Positions 1 to 9,510 of a DNA stretch of 64,000 nucleotides are shown in pieces (within the stretch, counting starts at the first letter, position 1; each line of letters begins with the position of its first letter). The DNA is from Lachnospiraceae bacterium (GTDB lineage: Bacteria > Bacillota > Clostridia > Lachnospirales > Lachnospiraceae). The position numbers and the translations under genes are program-made. Below the pieces are notes generated by a model. It was not told the DNA's origin, ran no database searches, and saw nothing but the letters and a program-made list of their open reading frames with translations. The stretch covers positions 248,001 through 312,000 of the forward strand of contig JAFXCD010000045.1 of NCBI GenBank assembly GCA_017521605.1. The letters are read 5' to 3'.

Positions 1-525
1 TTATCCCACAATCAACCGATAGCCACAAAAGAACAAGTTGTTATTCATGATGACATAAGTATACCTGTAACAGCCGGTGAGGATGTCATAACGGCTGATA
101 CAGACTACTTAATTCTTGAAAAAAATATGAACACAGGAGAAATTCGGACTAAACATGAACCTGTTCCGGAAAAATATATTGGCTTAAACAGGGAGCAGGT
201 TATAGAGCATTTAAATGATTATCAGTTAAACCCACCGCTTTCTGAACTGGAAGCCGGATTTGTAAGTCTGGATTTAGTTAGCTTTTCTCCGATACAGTTG
301 GAAGTTCAGAAGAATTATAGTTATATTGAACCTACAGGTATTTTTTATATTATGTCTTACAATCATAAAGTATTCGTAATGTTGGAAGATAAGAAAACTG
401 TTTATTTAAGCACTGAAATCAGCATGGATGAACTTCCTTCTGAGGTTCAGCAGGATATAATGAGAGGGTTATTTATACCAAATGAAGAATGTCTTTATGA
501 TTTTTTGGAGACATATACAAGTTAA
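1..525 (+). CDS. Conserved hypothetical protein, 5' end outside window (possible BofC C-terminal-like)
   Basis: The reading frame is open from the first base, so the gene is cut by the window edge. The first internal ATG is at 127, but the frame continues upstream without a stop and with coding-like composition. The visible 174 residues are hydrophilic. The C-terminal half alternates short beta-like and charged stretches (FYIMSYNHKVFVML, then a D-K-K turn and YLSTEI), which resembles the BofC C-terminal domain of clostridial proteins. That assignment is from memory of the family and is weak. The gene ends 12 bp before the start of the flavoprotein at 538 and is probably co-transcribed with it. 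The missing N-terminus could carry a signal or anchor. Function unknown. Confidence 0.6.
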   Translation, partial: LSHNQPIATKEQVVIHDDISIPVTAGEDVITADTDYLILEKNMNTGEIRTKHEPVPEKYIGLNREQVIEHLNDYQLNPPLSELEAGFVSLDLVSFSPIQLEVQKNYSYIEPTGIFYIMSYNHKVFVMLEDKKTVYLSTEISMDELPSEVQQDIMRGLFIPNEECLYDFLETYTS

Positions 526-537
526 ATGGAGGATAGT

Positions 538-1776
538 ATGCAAAAGAAAATAGCAATTATTGGTTGTGGTGCTTCCGGCATGATGGCTGCCATTACTGCA
601 TCAAGGCATGGTGCCGAAGTTACAATATATGAACACTCCAAGCCGGGTAAGAAAATACTTTCTACCGGTAATGGTAAGTGCAATTTAACAAATGAAGATA
701 TGAAGGTAGAATACTTCTCTACACATGCAACGGGACGATTACGTAGCTGCCTTACAAGGTTTGGAAAAGAAGAAACAAAAGAATTTTTCAAAGATTTAGG
801 ACTAATTCTTAAAGAAAAAAATGGATATTATTATCCGTTGTCTGAGCAGGCTTCTATGGTACAACAAATACTTGTTAACGAATTAGGTGTACAAAATGTA
901 ACTATCATTTGTGATGTGATTATTAAGGAGATTTCTCCATGCAAGAAACAATGTGCCGGAAAACGTTGGAAAGTTATAACAGATAAAGAACATAACTTTT
1001 ATGATGCAGTAATTTTAGCATGTGGCAGTAAAGCAGCACCTAAAACTGGTTCTGATGGTTCAGGTTATGAATTTGCAAAGAAATTTGGGCATAAGTTAGT
1101 TCCCGTATTACCAGCATTGGTGCAATTACGTTGTAAGGATACATTTTGTAAAGAATTGTCAGGTATACGAACGGAAGCTACTATACATATTGTGTGTGAT
1201 AACAAGGAATTATGCTGTGAACGTGGTGAATTACAACTTACGGATTATGGAATTTCCGGAATACCTGTTTTTCAATTGAGTGGTAAAGTCAATAGGTATC
1301 TCTTTGAAAACAAAAAAGCCGAATTAATTGCTCATATTGATTTTTTGCCATGTTTTAATGGTGAAGAATGGGATGTGTTTATAAAAGAACGCTTAACAGC
1401 TTTTCAGAATTTTACCATAGAACGATTTTTCTGTGGTATTTTAAATCAAAAAATAATGAACTTATTGATAAAATCTGCACAGCTGAATCCCAGGGATTTA
1501 GTAAAAGCTTCAAATAAAAATAAATTATTGCAGGTTTTTCAAATGTGTCGTAGTTTTACATTTCATATTGAAGGTTCTAATGGATTTGATCAAGCTCAAG
1601 TCTGCACGGGGGGTGTGGATTTGAATGAAGTTACAGATGATTTGGAATCAATATATGCCCCACAAATCTATTTTGCAGGAGAAATACTGGATGTAGACGG
1701 CCGATGTGGAGGATATAATCTGCAATGGGCCTGGACCAGTGGATTTATAGCAGGGGAAGCTGCTGCGCAAAGATAA
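538..1776 (+). CDS. HI0933/BaiN-family NAD(P)/FAD-dependent flavoprotein
   Basis: Predicted FAD-binding oxidoreductase of about 412 residues, the usual size for the HI0933/YhiN/BaiN family. The N-terminus holds a Rossmann dinucleotide-binding motif (IAIIGCGASGMMAA), followed by the family motif STGNGKCNLTN near residue 45. The C-terminus has the second FAD-contact motif FAGEILDVDGRCGGYNLQ. An upstream in-frame ATG exists at 526, but the GGAGG at 529-533 lies between the two, so 538 is the better start. Physiological substrate is uncertain; BaiN itself acts in bile-acid 7-dehydroxylation, while most relatives are uncharacterised. It is followed after 18 bp by a second flavoprotein, suggesting one transcript. 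Confidence 0.88.
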   Translation: MQKKIAIIGCGASGMMAAITASRHGAEVTIYEHSKPGKKILSTGNGKCNLTNEDMKVEYFSTHATGRLRSCLTRFGKEETKEFFKDLGLILKEKNGYYYPLSEQASMVQQILVNELGVQNVTIICDVIIKEISPCKKQCAGKRWKVITDKEHNFYDAVILACGSKAAPKTGSDGSGYEFAKKFGHKLVPVLPALVQLRCKDTFCKELSGIRTEATIHIVCDNKELCCERGELQLTDYGISGIPVFQLSGKVNRYLFENKKAELIAHIDFLPCFNGEEWDVFIKERLTAFQNFTIERFFCGILNQKIMNLLIKSAQLNPRDLVKASNKNKLLQVFQMCRSFTFHIEGSNGFDQAQVCTGGVDLNEVTDDLESIYAPQIYFAGEILDVDGRCGGYNLQWAWTSGFIAGEAAAQR

Positions 1777-1794
1777 CGAAATGGAGATTTATTA

Positions 1795-3429
1795 ATGTTA
1801 CGTATAAATCAAATTAAAGTTTATCCCAATGCAACTAAAGAGGATATTCAAAAGAAAACCGCATCTGTTTTAAGAATTAAACCAAATGCCATTAAAAGTC
1901 TTAATATTGTTAAGCAATCCATAGATGCGCGAAAAAAGCCGGATATCTATTATAGTTATACAGTTGATATAGAATTGATTAAGGAACTTCAAGGACGTGA
2001 AGATAAGATTCTTTCAAACTGTAAACCTAATCAGGTTAACAAGGCAGAGAGTATTGCTTATACTTTTCCTAAAATGGGAAGTAAAAGTTTAAATAAAGCA
2101 CCGATTATTGTAGGAATGGGACCTGCCGGCTTGTTTTGTGCATATTTACTTGCTAAACATGGCTATTGTCCTATATTAATAGAGCGTGGTAAAGATGTAG
2201 ATTCCAGGACAGCAGATGTTAAGCATTTCTGGGAAACAGGAGAGTTAAATACAGAATCTAATGTACAGTTTGGTGAAGGTGGAGCAGGTACTTTTTCTGA
2301 TGGTAAGCTGAATACCTTAATAAAAGATAAGGATGGACGTAATCATGAAGTGTTGAAAACTTTTGTTAAGCATGGTGCACCTGAAAAGATTCTCTATGAT
2401 TATAAACCACATATAGGAACAGATGTTTTGACTGAGGTAGTCAAAAATATGCGTAAAGAAATTATAAAAAATGGTGGAGAAGTGTTATTTGAAACAAAAT
2501 TAGAAAAATTACTTATAGAGAATAATTCTTTGTCAGGTATAATAGTAAAGAATAACAAAAATGAATTTCTTAAAATGAATACGGAACATTTAGTTTTAGC
2601 TATAGGGCATAGTGCAAGAGATACCTTTGAAGCTTTATTTGAACAAAACGTACCTATGGAAGCCAAATCTTTTGCTGTTGGATTTCGTGTAGAGCACCCA
2701 CAGTCCATGATTAATAAAGAAATGTATGGTAATACAGATGCGGGGATTTTAGGCGCTGCACCTTATAAAGTGACTGCAAAAACATCAGTAAACAGAGGCG
2801 TTTATTCTTTTTGTATGTGTCCCGGTGGATATGTTGTAAACGCTTCATCTGAAGAGAATAGACTTGCTGTTAATGGCATGAGTTATAGCGACAGAGGTTC
2901 AGCCAATGCCAACAGTGCTATTATTGTATCAGTAACTCCCGAAGATTTTGGTTCCGATCATCCATTAGCCGGAATTGAATTTCAAAGAAGATTAGAAGAA
3001 AAGGCTTACCAAGCCGGTAAAGGCAAAATACCGGTTCAGCCATATGGAGAATTTAAAGATATAGTATATCAAACCATTCAAAGAGACAATATAAAGATTA
3101 ACTATAAGCCTTGTACCAAAGGAAAGTATTGTTTATGTGATTTGACACATATTTTACCTGAGGAATGTAATCGTGCATTTGTTGAAGGTATGGAGAGCTT
3201 TGCTTCGCAAATAGAAGGTTTTAACAGACCGGATGCACTACTTTTAGGAATTGAGAGTAGGACTTCTTCGCCTGTCCGTATTTCACGTGGTGAAGATTTA
3301 CAATCAAAAATTAAAGGTTTATACCCTTGCGGAGAAGGGGCCGGATATGCAGGTGGTATTACTTCAGCAGCCATGGACGGAATACGTGTGGCGGAAGAAA
3401 TAGCAAGAGAATATAAAAGCATATCTTGA
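1795..3429 (+). CDS. FAD-dependent dehydrogenase-like protein (COG2509 family)
   Basis: 544-residue flavoprotein. Residues 1-95 form a small N-terminal alpha/beta domain typical of this COG. A Rossmann FAD motif follows (IIVGMGPAGLFCAYLLAKHG, about residues 102-121). Further family signatures are VQFGEGGAGTFSDGKL, PGGYVVNASSE and the C-terminal GEGAGYAGGITSAAMDG, which closes the FAD site. Start ATG 1795 has GGAG about 10 bp upstream. It sits directly behind the HI0933-like gene in the same orientation. The family is widespread in Clostridia without an assigned reaction, so only the fold and cofactor are claimed. Confidence 0.88.
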   Translation: MLRINQIKVYPNATKEDIQKKTASVLRIKPNAIKSLNIVKQSIDARKKPDIYYSYTVDIELIKELQGREDKILSNCKPNQVNKAESIAYTFPKMGSKSLNKAPIIVGMGPAGLFCAYLLAKHGYCPILIERGKDVDSRTADVKHFWETGELNTESNVQFGEGGAGTFSDGKLNTLIKDKDGRNHEVLKTFVKHGAPEKILYDYKPHIGTDVLTEVVKNMRKEIIKNGGEVLFETKLEKLLIENNSLSGIIVKNNKNEFLKMNTEHLVLAIGHSARDTFEALFEQNVPMEAKSFAVGFRVEHPQSMINKEMYGNTDAGILGAAPYKVTAKTSVNRGVYSFCMCPGGYVVNASSEENRLAVNGMSYSDRGSANANSAIIVSVTPEDFGSDHPLAGIEFQRRLEEKAYQAGKGKIPVQPYGEFKDIVYQTIQRDNIKINYKPCTKGKYCLCDLTHILPEECNRAFVEGMESFASQIEGFNRPDALLLGIESRTSSPVRISRGEDLQSKIKGLYPCGEGAGYAGGITSAAMDGIRVAEEIAREYKSIS

Positions 3430-3521
3430 CGTATGCATAAAAATACAGTATGATACAACATTATAGTACACTTTATTGCAATGAAGTGATGAATATGAAA
3501 TTATCATACTGTGGAGGGAAT

Positions 3522-4388
3522 ATGTCTACATTAAGAGAAATGATTAAAGATAAAAAACGTATTGTTGTAAAAATCGGTTCATCATCCTTGCAGCATGCTG
3601 AAACCGGTGATTTGGACTATATCCGTTTGGAAAAGTTAGTAAGAGAATTATGTGATATCCGCAATCAGGGAAAAGAAGTGATTCTGGTAAGTTCCGGTGC
3701 TGTTGCGGCCGGAAGAAAGGCAGTGCAGATGCAAAATCTTCATCCGGTTACAAGAGAAGAGCAGATTGCTGTTAAGCAGGCTTGTGCTGCTATTGGACAG
3801 GCCAGGCTTATGATGGTATACCAAAAGATTTTTTCTGAATATAATCATGTGGCAGCACAGATATTGATGACAAAGGATACTATTGTTGATAATATGAACC
3901 GTTACAATGCACATAATACCTTTGCTGAATTATTATATATGGGTGCAATCCCTATTGTAAATGAAAATGATACAGTTGCTACTTATGAAATTGAAATTGG
4001 TGATAACGATACATTATCTGCCATTGTTGCTGCATTGGTTGAAGCAGATTTGCTGATATTATTATCGGATATTGATGGATTATATACAGATGATCCACGT
4101 AAAAATCCGAATGCCCGGTTCATAGAACAGGTAGATGAACTAACAGATGAATATATGCATATGGGTAAAGGGTCTACAGGAAGCAGCGTAGGAACCGGTG
4201 GAATGAATACCAAGATGATCGCAGCTAAAATTGCAACCAGTTGTGGTGCAGATATGGTAATTGCAAACAGCAAGGATATTGGTGTATTACATGAAATTTT
4301 ATCAGGTGAAAAAGTGGGCACAATTTTTAAGGCCAACAAAGATGAAGATTTTGATTTGGCAGAATTTGTAAAGAATCTTCATAAATAA
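3522..4388 (+). CDS. proB: Glutamate 5-kinase
   Basis: Phosphorylates L-glutamate to gamma-glutamyl phosphate, the first step of proline synthesis. The amino-acid-kinase fold is clear: RIVVKIGSSSL near the start, VSSGAVAAGR, the substrate loop NENDTVA and the C-terminal GTGGMNTKM motif. About 288 residues from ATG 3522, which has GGAGGG at 3513-3518. An upstream in-frame ATG at 3450 has no good ribosome site. The protein lacks the C-terminal PUA domain of the E. coli enzyme, as in other short clostridial ProB. proA, its normal partner, is not next to it or elsewhere in this window. Confidence 0.93.
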   Translation: MSTLREMIKDKKRIVVKIGSSSLQHAETGDLDYIRLEKLVRELCDIRNQGKEVILVSSGAVAAGRKAVQMQNLHPVTREEQIAVKQACAAIGQARLMMVYQKIFSEYNHVAAQILMTKDTIVDNMNRYNAHNTFAELLYMGAIPIVNENDTVATYEIEIGDNDTLSAIVAALVEADLLILLSDIDGLYTDDPRKNPNARFIEQVDELTDEYMHMGKGSTGSSVGTGGMNTKMIAAKIATSCGADMVIANSKDIGVLHEILSGEKVGTIFKANKDEDFDLAEFVKNLHK

Positions 4389-4534
4389 GCTTAAAAAAGA
4401 ATCCCATTCATAACTTCAGAACTTCATGATGTTATGGAATAATATCTTATGAGGTGACAAATATTCTACCAAAATCAAAAGATTTCTGATATAATAATAA
4501 ATTAAGATAATTTAGAAAAGAGGGCTATACATTT

Positions 4535-4750
4535 ATGACATTAGAACAAAAAATCAAACGCATAAATGAATTGTATCATAAATCAAAAGCAGAAGGTCTG
4601 ACAGATGATGAAAAAAACGAGCAGGCTACTCTGCGTGCTGAATATATAGCAAATGTTAGAGCCAATTTAAAAGGTAATTTAAACAGTATTACCATTCAAT
4701 ATGAGGATGGTAGTCAGGAAAAATTAAGTGAAAAGTATGGTAATAAATGA
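4535..4750 (+). CDS. DUF896 (YnzC-type) small protein
   Basis: 71-residue helical protein with the DUF896 pattern: KIKRINELYHKSKAEGLT, then DEKNEQATLRAEYIANVRANLK. The family is known from the Bacillus YnzC structure (a helical hairpin) and has no settled biochemical role; in Bacillus one member is SOS-induced. GAGGG lies about 9 bp before ATG. It overlaps the 5-FCL gene by 23 bp, indicating translational coupling. The 146-bp gap after proB contains no gene; a TATAAT-like -10 around 4493 could serve this pair. Confidence 0.9.
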   Translation: MTLEQKIKRINELYHKSKAEGLTDDEKNEQATLRAEYIANVRANLKGNLNSITIQYEDGSQEKLSEKYGNK

Positions 4751-5324
4751 TAATCTCACAAATATAAAAGAAGAAAAAAGGAATATTCGAAAGGAAATTC
4801 TTCAAAAAAGAGCTGCAATACCTTTAGAACAACGTAAAATGGCTGATATAGTCATAGCAGACAGAATTATAGGTCATCAATGGTTTTATCGTTCGGAGGT
4901 ATTTTTGGGATTTGTAAACTATAATACTGAGATTTCCACAATAGATATCTTAACAGAAGCCCTTAACAAGGGAAAAAAGTTGTTTTTACCTAAGATTGAA
5001 GAAAATAGTATGAACTTTTACCGAGTAAATTCCTTAAATGAGTTAAAGGAAGGTTATAAGGGTATTCTTGAACCCAAAGGTGATAGTGAGAGATTTGATT
5101 ACTCTATTTATAAAGATGCCCGATTACTGATTTTAATACCGGGTGTTGCTTTTGATGTTTATGGCAATCGAATGGGATATGGAAAAGGATTTTATGACCG
5201 TTTTCTGGCAGATAAAGAAATATTAAGAACATATTCTGTTGGAATTGGTTATAAATGTCAGCAAGTAGATTTGTTGCCTGTGGACGAATTAGATATTAAA
5301 CCTTATCAAGTTATATTAGTTTAA
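4728..5324 (+). CDS. 5-formyltetrahydrofolate cyclo-ligase
   Basis: Converts 5-formyl-THF to 5,10-methenyl-THF using ATP, salvaging folate. About 198 residues, normal for the family. Visible motifs: KRNIRKEILQKRAAIP at the N-terminus, LFLPKIEE in the middle and the C-terminal phosphate-binding signature PGVAFDVYGNRMGYGKGFYDRFL. Start is ambiguous: GTG 4728 is 7 bp after AGGAA (4716-4720), and ATG 4737 is also in frame. It overlaps the preceding DUF896 gene in another frame. Orthologue of ygfA/yqgN in other bacteria. Confidence 0.92.
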   Translation: MKSMVINDNLTNIKEEKRNIRKEILQKRAAIPLEQRKMADIVIADRIIGHQWFYRSEVFLGFVNYNTEISTIDILTEALNKGKKLFLPKIEENSMNFYRVNSLNELKEGYKGILEPKGDSERFDYSIYKDARLLILIPGVAFDVYGNRMGYGKGFYDRFLADKEILRTYSVGIGYKCQQVDLLPVDELDIKPYQVILV

Positions 5325-5474
5325 ATCATAAATGCACTATATCAAGCTTAATGTATTGTATTTATGTAGAAATAAACATAAAATTCTGTTATTCTAAAGA
5401 TATACAATACAACGGGTCTGCCCTAAGTATTTGTATCATAAAATACCATATAAACAATTTGAAGGAGGGTACAT

Positions 5475-6968
5475 ATGAGTGGTATTATTTTAAGTGCTGC
5501 AGTAGGTATAATTATTCCTGTAGCAATTATTGTGGCTGTAATCGTTATTATCTTTTTTGCAGGCTACGTAAAAGCTTCACCGGATACAGCAATCATTATT
5601 TCAGGTTTGCGTAAAAATCCAAAGGTGCTAATTGGTAAAGCCGGTGTAAAGATTCCTTTTTTGGAGAGAAAGGATGCCTTGAATCTTCAGCTGATTCCCA
5701 TTGATGTAAGAACTGCAAATGCTGTTCCTACAGCTGACTACATTAATATTAATGTAGATGCTACAGTAAATGTTAAAATCAGTGATGATGAAAGCAGATT
5801 AAAGCTGGCTGCCCAGAACTTTCTTAACAAGAATCCGGAGTATATCGGACGTGTTGCACGTGAAGTATTGGAAGGTAATGTACGTGAAATCGTAGGTAAG
5901 ATGGCTTTGGAAGAAATGGTTTCAGACCGTCAGAAGTTTGCAAACTTAGTGAAAGAAAATGCCGAACCAGACCTTGCAGCAATGGGTCTTGATATCATAA
6001 GTTTTAATGTACAGAATTTTGTAGATGGTAATGGCGTTATTGAAAATCTTGGTGTTGACAATATCGTAAAAATACAGAAGAATGCAGCAATTTCCAGAGC
6101 TGAAAGCGAAAAGGAAATTGCAAAAGCTCAGGCAATGGCAAAGAAAGAAGCAAATGAAGCTCAGGTTAATGCTGATACGGAAATTGCTATTAAAGAAAAT
6201 GAACTTGCTATTAAAAAGGCTGAATTAAAGAAAGAATCCGATATTAAGAAAGCGGAAGCTGATGCTGCTTACCGTATTCAGGAAGAAGAACAGCGTAAGA
6301 CAGTTGAAATCACTACCGCAAATGCAAATATTGCCAAACAGGAGAAGGAAATTCTCTTAAAGCAGAAGGAAGCTGAAGTTAAAGAAAAAGCTTTGGATGC
6401 TGAAGTACGAAAAAAAGCTGAAGCAGATAAGTTTGCTAAACAGCAGTTAGCGGATGCACAGTTGTATGAGCGTCAACGTGAAGCAGAAGCGCAGAAATTT
6501 GAAACCGAAAAAGAAGCGGAAGCTATGAAGGCACAGGCAGAAGCCTCTAAGTATAAGATGGAGCAGGAAGCAGAAGGTATCCGTACCAAAGGTCTTGCAG
6601 AAGCAGAAGCTATCCGTGCCAAGGCTATTGCAGAAGCAGAAGGTATTGAAAAGAAAGCAGAAGCTATGTTGAAGATGGGTGAAGCTGCAGTACTTGAAAT
6701 GTACTTCAAAGCACTTCCTGAAGTTGTTAAGAATGCCGCCATGCCTCTTGAGAAGGTTGATAGAATCACTATGTATGGTGATGGTAACAATACCAAGCTT
6801 ATTAAGGACATTATGAATACGGTTAATCAGGTAACTGATGGTCTGAAGGAATCAACAGGAGTTGATTTATCAGCAGTATTGTCCGGCTTCCTAGCAGGTA
6901 AAGCAATGGAAAAACAGGAGCCAGTTAATGTTAATATTGTAACAAAGGAAGAACAAAGCAATTTTTAA
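5475..6968 (+). CDS. Flotillin-family SPFH protein
   Basis: 497-residue membrane-scaffold protein. One N-terminal membrane segment (about residues 5-30, rich in V/I/A) is followed by an SPFH/band-7 domain to about residue 190. A long Ala/Glu/Lys-rich coiled coil follows (about 190-410) with repeated EAEA/AKA runs, the hallmark of flotillins. A C-terminal region with VDRITMYGDGNNTKLIKDIM completes the match to bacterial FloT/YqiK. GAAGGAGGG precedes ATG 5475. Bacterial flotillins organise membrane microdomains. No NfeD-type protease gene, a common partner, lies beside it. A strong terminator follows at 6988. Confidence 0.9.
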   Translation: MSGIILSAAVGIIIPVAIIVAVIVIIFFAGYVKASPDTAIIISGLRKNPKVLIGKAGVKIPFLERKDALNLQLIPIDVRTANAVPTADYININVDATVNVKISDDESRLKLAAQNFLNKNPEYIGRVAREVLEGNVREIVGKMALEEMVSDRQKFANLVKENAEPDLAAMGLDIISFNVQNFVDGNGVIENLGVDNIVKIQKNAAISRAESEKEIAKAQAMAKKEANEAQVNADTEIAIKENELAIKKAELKKESDIKKAEADAAYRIQEEEQRKTVEITTANANIAKQEKEILLKQKEAEVKEKALDAEVRKKAEADKFAKQQLADAQLYERQREAEAQKFETEKEAEAMKAQAEASKYKMEQEAEGIRTKGLAEAEAIRAKAIAEAEGIEKKAEAMLKMGEAAVLEMYFKALPEVVKNAAMPLEKVDRITMYGDGNNTKLIKDIMNTVNQVTDGLKESTGVDLSAVLSGFLAGKAMEKQEPVNVNIVTKEEQSNF

Positions 6969-6987
6969 ACAAATAATTCTATGTTTT

Positions 6988-7026
6988 AATACGCCGACTG
7001 GATTTTCCATTCGGCGTATTTTTTAA
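6988..7026 (+). terminator. Rho-independent terminator after flotillin gene
   Basis: Perfect 10-bp stem AATACGCCGA / TCGGCGTATT (6988-6997 with 7011-7020), a 13-nt loop, then a T-run. It ends the flotillin transcript. Confidence 0.9.
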
Positions 7027-7033
7027 AAGATTC

Positions 7034-7064
7034 TTGACATTGACCCCAGGGAAAGGATTAAACT
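7034..7064 (+). promoter_or_regulatory. Promoter with 19-bp spacer and dyad, MerR-type architecture
   Basis: TTGACA (7034-7039) and TAAACT (7059-7064) are separated by 19 bp, longer than the sigma-70 optimum. The spacer holds an imperfect dyad TTGACCC (7040-7046) facing GGATTAA. Long spacers with a central dyad are the arrangement bound by MerR-family activators. No MerR gene is in the window, so regulation is inferred only from architecture. Confidence 0.45.
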
Positions 7065-7095
7065 AAATATCAAATAGTTTAAGGAGATTCATACT

Positions 7096-8037
7096 ATGCG
7101 ATTTGCAATTATTTCAGATATACATGGTAACTTACCAGCTTTAGAACTAGTATTAGAAGATGCAGAAAAGAATAAGGTTGATACCTATATTTTTGTTGGC
7201 GATTATTTCCTAAGCAATCCCTACCCAAATGAATGTATGGATAGAATTCGTGCCATAGATAATAAATATATTATTCGTGGTAATGAGGAAGCATATTTAG
7301 AGAATTTAGTGGGGAAAAATCAAAATACGTGGACTGATGGACAAATGCAAATATCATATTATTGTTATAGAGCTGTAAGTGAGGATAATCTTAAATATGT
7401 ATTATCATTACCTCATATGATTCATTTGAAGATTCATGGAATAAAGGTATTCATAGCACATTCTTCAGTTAATTTTATTGATGATTGTGAGCATAATGAA
7501 TGGGGGCCGGCTAAATTTGTTACAAAGTATAAAGATACAAAGATTACTTTGGAATCATTGCAAAATAATATACATGAGTATTTTGAACATGATGAGACGT
7601 GTCTCTCTGTGGTTAAACAACTTGAGACAGGTGTTTATATATTTGGACACTCACATATACAGTGGAGCTGGCAATCAAAAGATAATAAAATAACATTAAT
7701 CAATCCTGGCTCCTGTGGATTACCTCTGGATGGTATTAAGCATAGCATTCCCTATTCAATATTAGAAATTACAGAAAACGGCCAGGTTACAGTAGAAGAT
7801 AAGCGTATCCCTTTTCCTATGGAAGATTACATTGATACACTTAAAAGAAGCGATCAATATGAAAAAGCAAATATCTGGAGCAAGATTATTATAAAAGAAT
7901 TGAGTTCCGGAATGGAACATTTATATTTCTTTTTAAGATTTGTGGAAGAATATGCGAATCAAATAGGAGATATAAGACGTCCCTTTGCTGTAGACACATG
8001 GGAAAAGGCCTATGAGCTTTGGGAGAAAGAATATTAA
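7096..8037 (+). CDS. Calcineurin-like metallophosphoesterase
   Basis: 313-residue predicted metal-dependent phosphoesterase. The di-metal motifs are readable in order: FAIISDIHGNLPAL (D and H ligands), FVGDY, IIRGNEE, an AHSSVNF segment and GHSHIQW near residue 192, followed by NPGSCGLP. This is the YfcE/MJ0936-like branch, with about 90 extra C-terminal residues of unknown role that are rich in aromatic and charged residues. AAGGAG is 8 bp before ATG. It stands alone between a terminator and a 214-bp AT-rich gap (8038-8251) with no gene. Substrate unknown; related proteins hydrolyse phosphodiesters. Confidence 0.85.
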   Translation: MRFAIISDIHGNLPALELVLEDAEKNKVDTYIFVGDYFLSNPYPNECMDRIRAIDNKYIIRGNEEAYLENLVGKNQNTWTDGQMQISYYCYRAVSEDNLKYVLSLPHMIHLKIHGIKVFIAHSSVNFIDDCEHNEWGPAKFVTKYKDTKITLESLQNNIHEYFEHDETCLSVVKQLETGVYIFGHSHIQWSWQSKDNKITLINPGSCGLPLDGIKHSIPYSILEITENGQVTVEDKRIPFPMEDYIDTLKRSDQYEKANIWSKIIIKELSSGMEHLYFFLRFVEEYANQIGDIRRPFAVDTWEKAYELWEKEY

Positions 8038-8251
8038 GTCACTTATAGTAAAATAATTGATTTTCTTTCATTATTAGATATAATGTTAATTATATCTGAT
8101 GATTGATAAATTTATAAAAGATTACAAATTTGAAAAATATGAATCATAAGTATTACCGGTATCTATAATCGGTACAGTTATTGTCTCTATAGTTAAGAAA
8201 TATGTCTCAAATAACAAAAAATATTGAAACAAAGAGTTTAGAGGAAAAATA

Positions 8252-9475
8252 ATGAATTTAGTAGACCGTTTTATAAAATATGTACAGATTGATACACAGT
8301 CCGATGAAGCAACAGGCACATCTCCCAGTACAACAAAACAGCATAATTTGGCAAAACTTCTGACTAGAGAACTGAAAGAAATAGGCGCTGAGGAGATTTA
8401 TTATGACAAAGAATATTGCTATATATATGCAACGCTTCCTGCCTCGGAAGGATATGAAAATGCTCCGGTAATCGGTTTTATTGCACATATGGACACAGCA
8501 CCATCCATGAGTGGTACAAATATAAAACCAAGAATTGTAGAAAAATACGATGGAACAGATATATTATTGAACAAACTTCAAAATATTGTTTTAAGAGTAT
8601 CCGAGTTTCCGGAACTCTCAAACTATATTGGTCAGGATTTAGTGGTAACAGATGGTACAACCCTTCTTGGTGCCGATGACAAAGCAGGTATTGCAGAAAT
8701 CATGACATTATCAGAATATCTTATGAGGAATCCTGATTACAAACACGGTAAAATTCGTATCAGTTTTACTCCGGATGAAGAAATAGGTTGCGGACCGGAT
8801 CATTTTGATGTTGAATTATTTGGGGCGGATTATGCGTATACAGTAGATGGTGGTGCGTTAGGTGAGCTGGAATTTGAAAATTTCAATGCTGCTGGTGCCA
8901 AAGTTACCATACATGGTTGTAATGTACATCCCGGTTCTGCAAAGAACAAAATGAAGAATTCTATATTGATTGCACAGGAATTCCATGGTCTGCTACCTGT
9001 TGAGGAAAATCCTATGTATACTGAAATGTACGAAGGTTTTTACCATTTAGATAACATAGAAGGTACTGTAGAAGAGACTAAGCTGGATTATATTATTCGT
9101 GATCATGATATGATGAAATTCTTACAAAAGAAGGAACTGTTTAAACAAATCGGTGAATTTTTAAATAAAAAATATGGTTCGGGCACAATAGAAATAGATA
9201 TGGGTGATTCCTATTATAATATGCGTAAAATGATAGAGCCTCATATGTATTTGATTGATTTTGCTAAGGAAGCTATGATAGAATCAGGTATTGAACCTAT
9301 TATTACACCTATTCGTGGTGGTACAGATGGCGCCAGATTGTCCTATATGGGACTTCCTTGCCCCAATTTATGCACTGGTGGTGAAAATTTTCATGGAAAA
9401 TATGAGTATATATCAATTCAGTCCATGGAAAAAACAGTGGAATTATTGATAAAGCTTGTTAGCAAGTTTGTTTGA
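8252..9475 (+). CDS. pepT: Peptidase T (tripeptide aminopeptidase)
   Basis: M20-family cytosolic zinc aminopeptidase removing the N-terminal residue from tripeptides. 407 residues, the family length. Zinc-ligand and catalytic motifs in order: GFIAHMDTAPSM, TTLLGADDKAGIAEI, SFTPDEEIGCGPDHFD, YTVDGGALGELE and the C-terminal NLCTGGENFHGKYEY. GAGG lies close upstream of ATG 8252. The coding end overlaps the 5' extension of the next gene, and the two are probably co-transcribed. Confidence 0.95.
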   Translation: MNLVDRFIKYVQIDTQSDEATGTSPSTTKQHNLAKLLTRELKEIGAEEIYYDKEYCYIYATLPASEGYENAPVIGFIAHMDTAPSMSGTNIKPRIVEKYDGTDILLNKLQNIVLRVSEFPELSNYIGQDLVVTDGTTLLGADDKAGIAEIMTLSEYLMRNPDYKHGKIRISFTPDEEIGCGPDHFDVELFGADYAYTVDGGALGELEFENFNAAGAKVTIHGCNVHPGSAKNKMKNSILIAQEFHGLLPVEENPMYTEMYEGFYHLDNIEGTVEETKLDYIIRDHDMMKFLQKKELFKQIGEFLNKKYGSGTIEIDMGDSYYNMRKMIEPHMYLIDFAKEAMIESGIEPIITPIRGGTDGARLSYMGLPCPNLCTGGENFHGKYEYISIQSMEKTVELLIKLVSKFV

Positions 9476-9510
9476 TGGAATGTTTTCTGAAAAGGAAAGG
9501 ATGGTTTTCA

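Noticed and set aside
4409-4437. Third copy of the 74-bp intergenic repeat
   Set aside because: Shares only short strings (TAACTT, GTTATG) with the two copies and lacks the first hairpin and the GGGG ribosome site.
5351-5614. Small Cys/Tyr-rich protein before the flotillin gene
   Set aside because: It overlaps the flotillin start in another frame, contains its ribosome site and has no own start signal.
6473-6811. Ala/Ser-rich minus-strand frame in the flotillin gene
   Set aside because: It is the antisense shadow of the repetitive Ala/Glu/Lys coiled coil and has no ribosome site.
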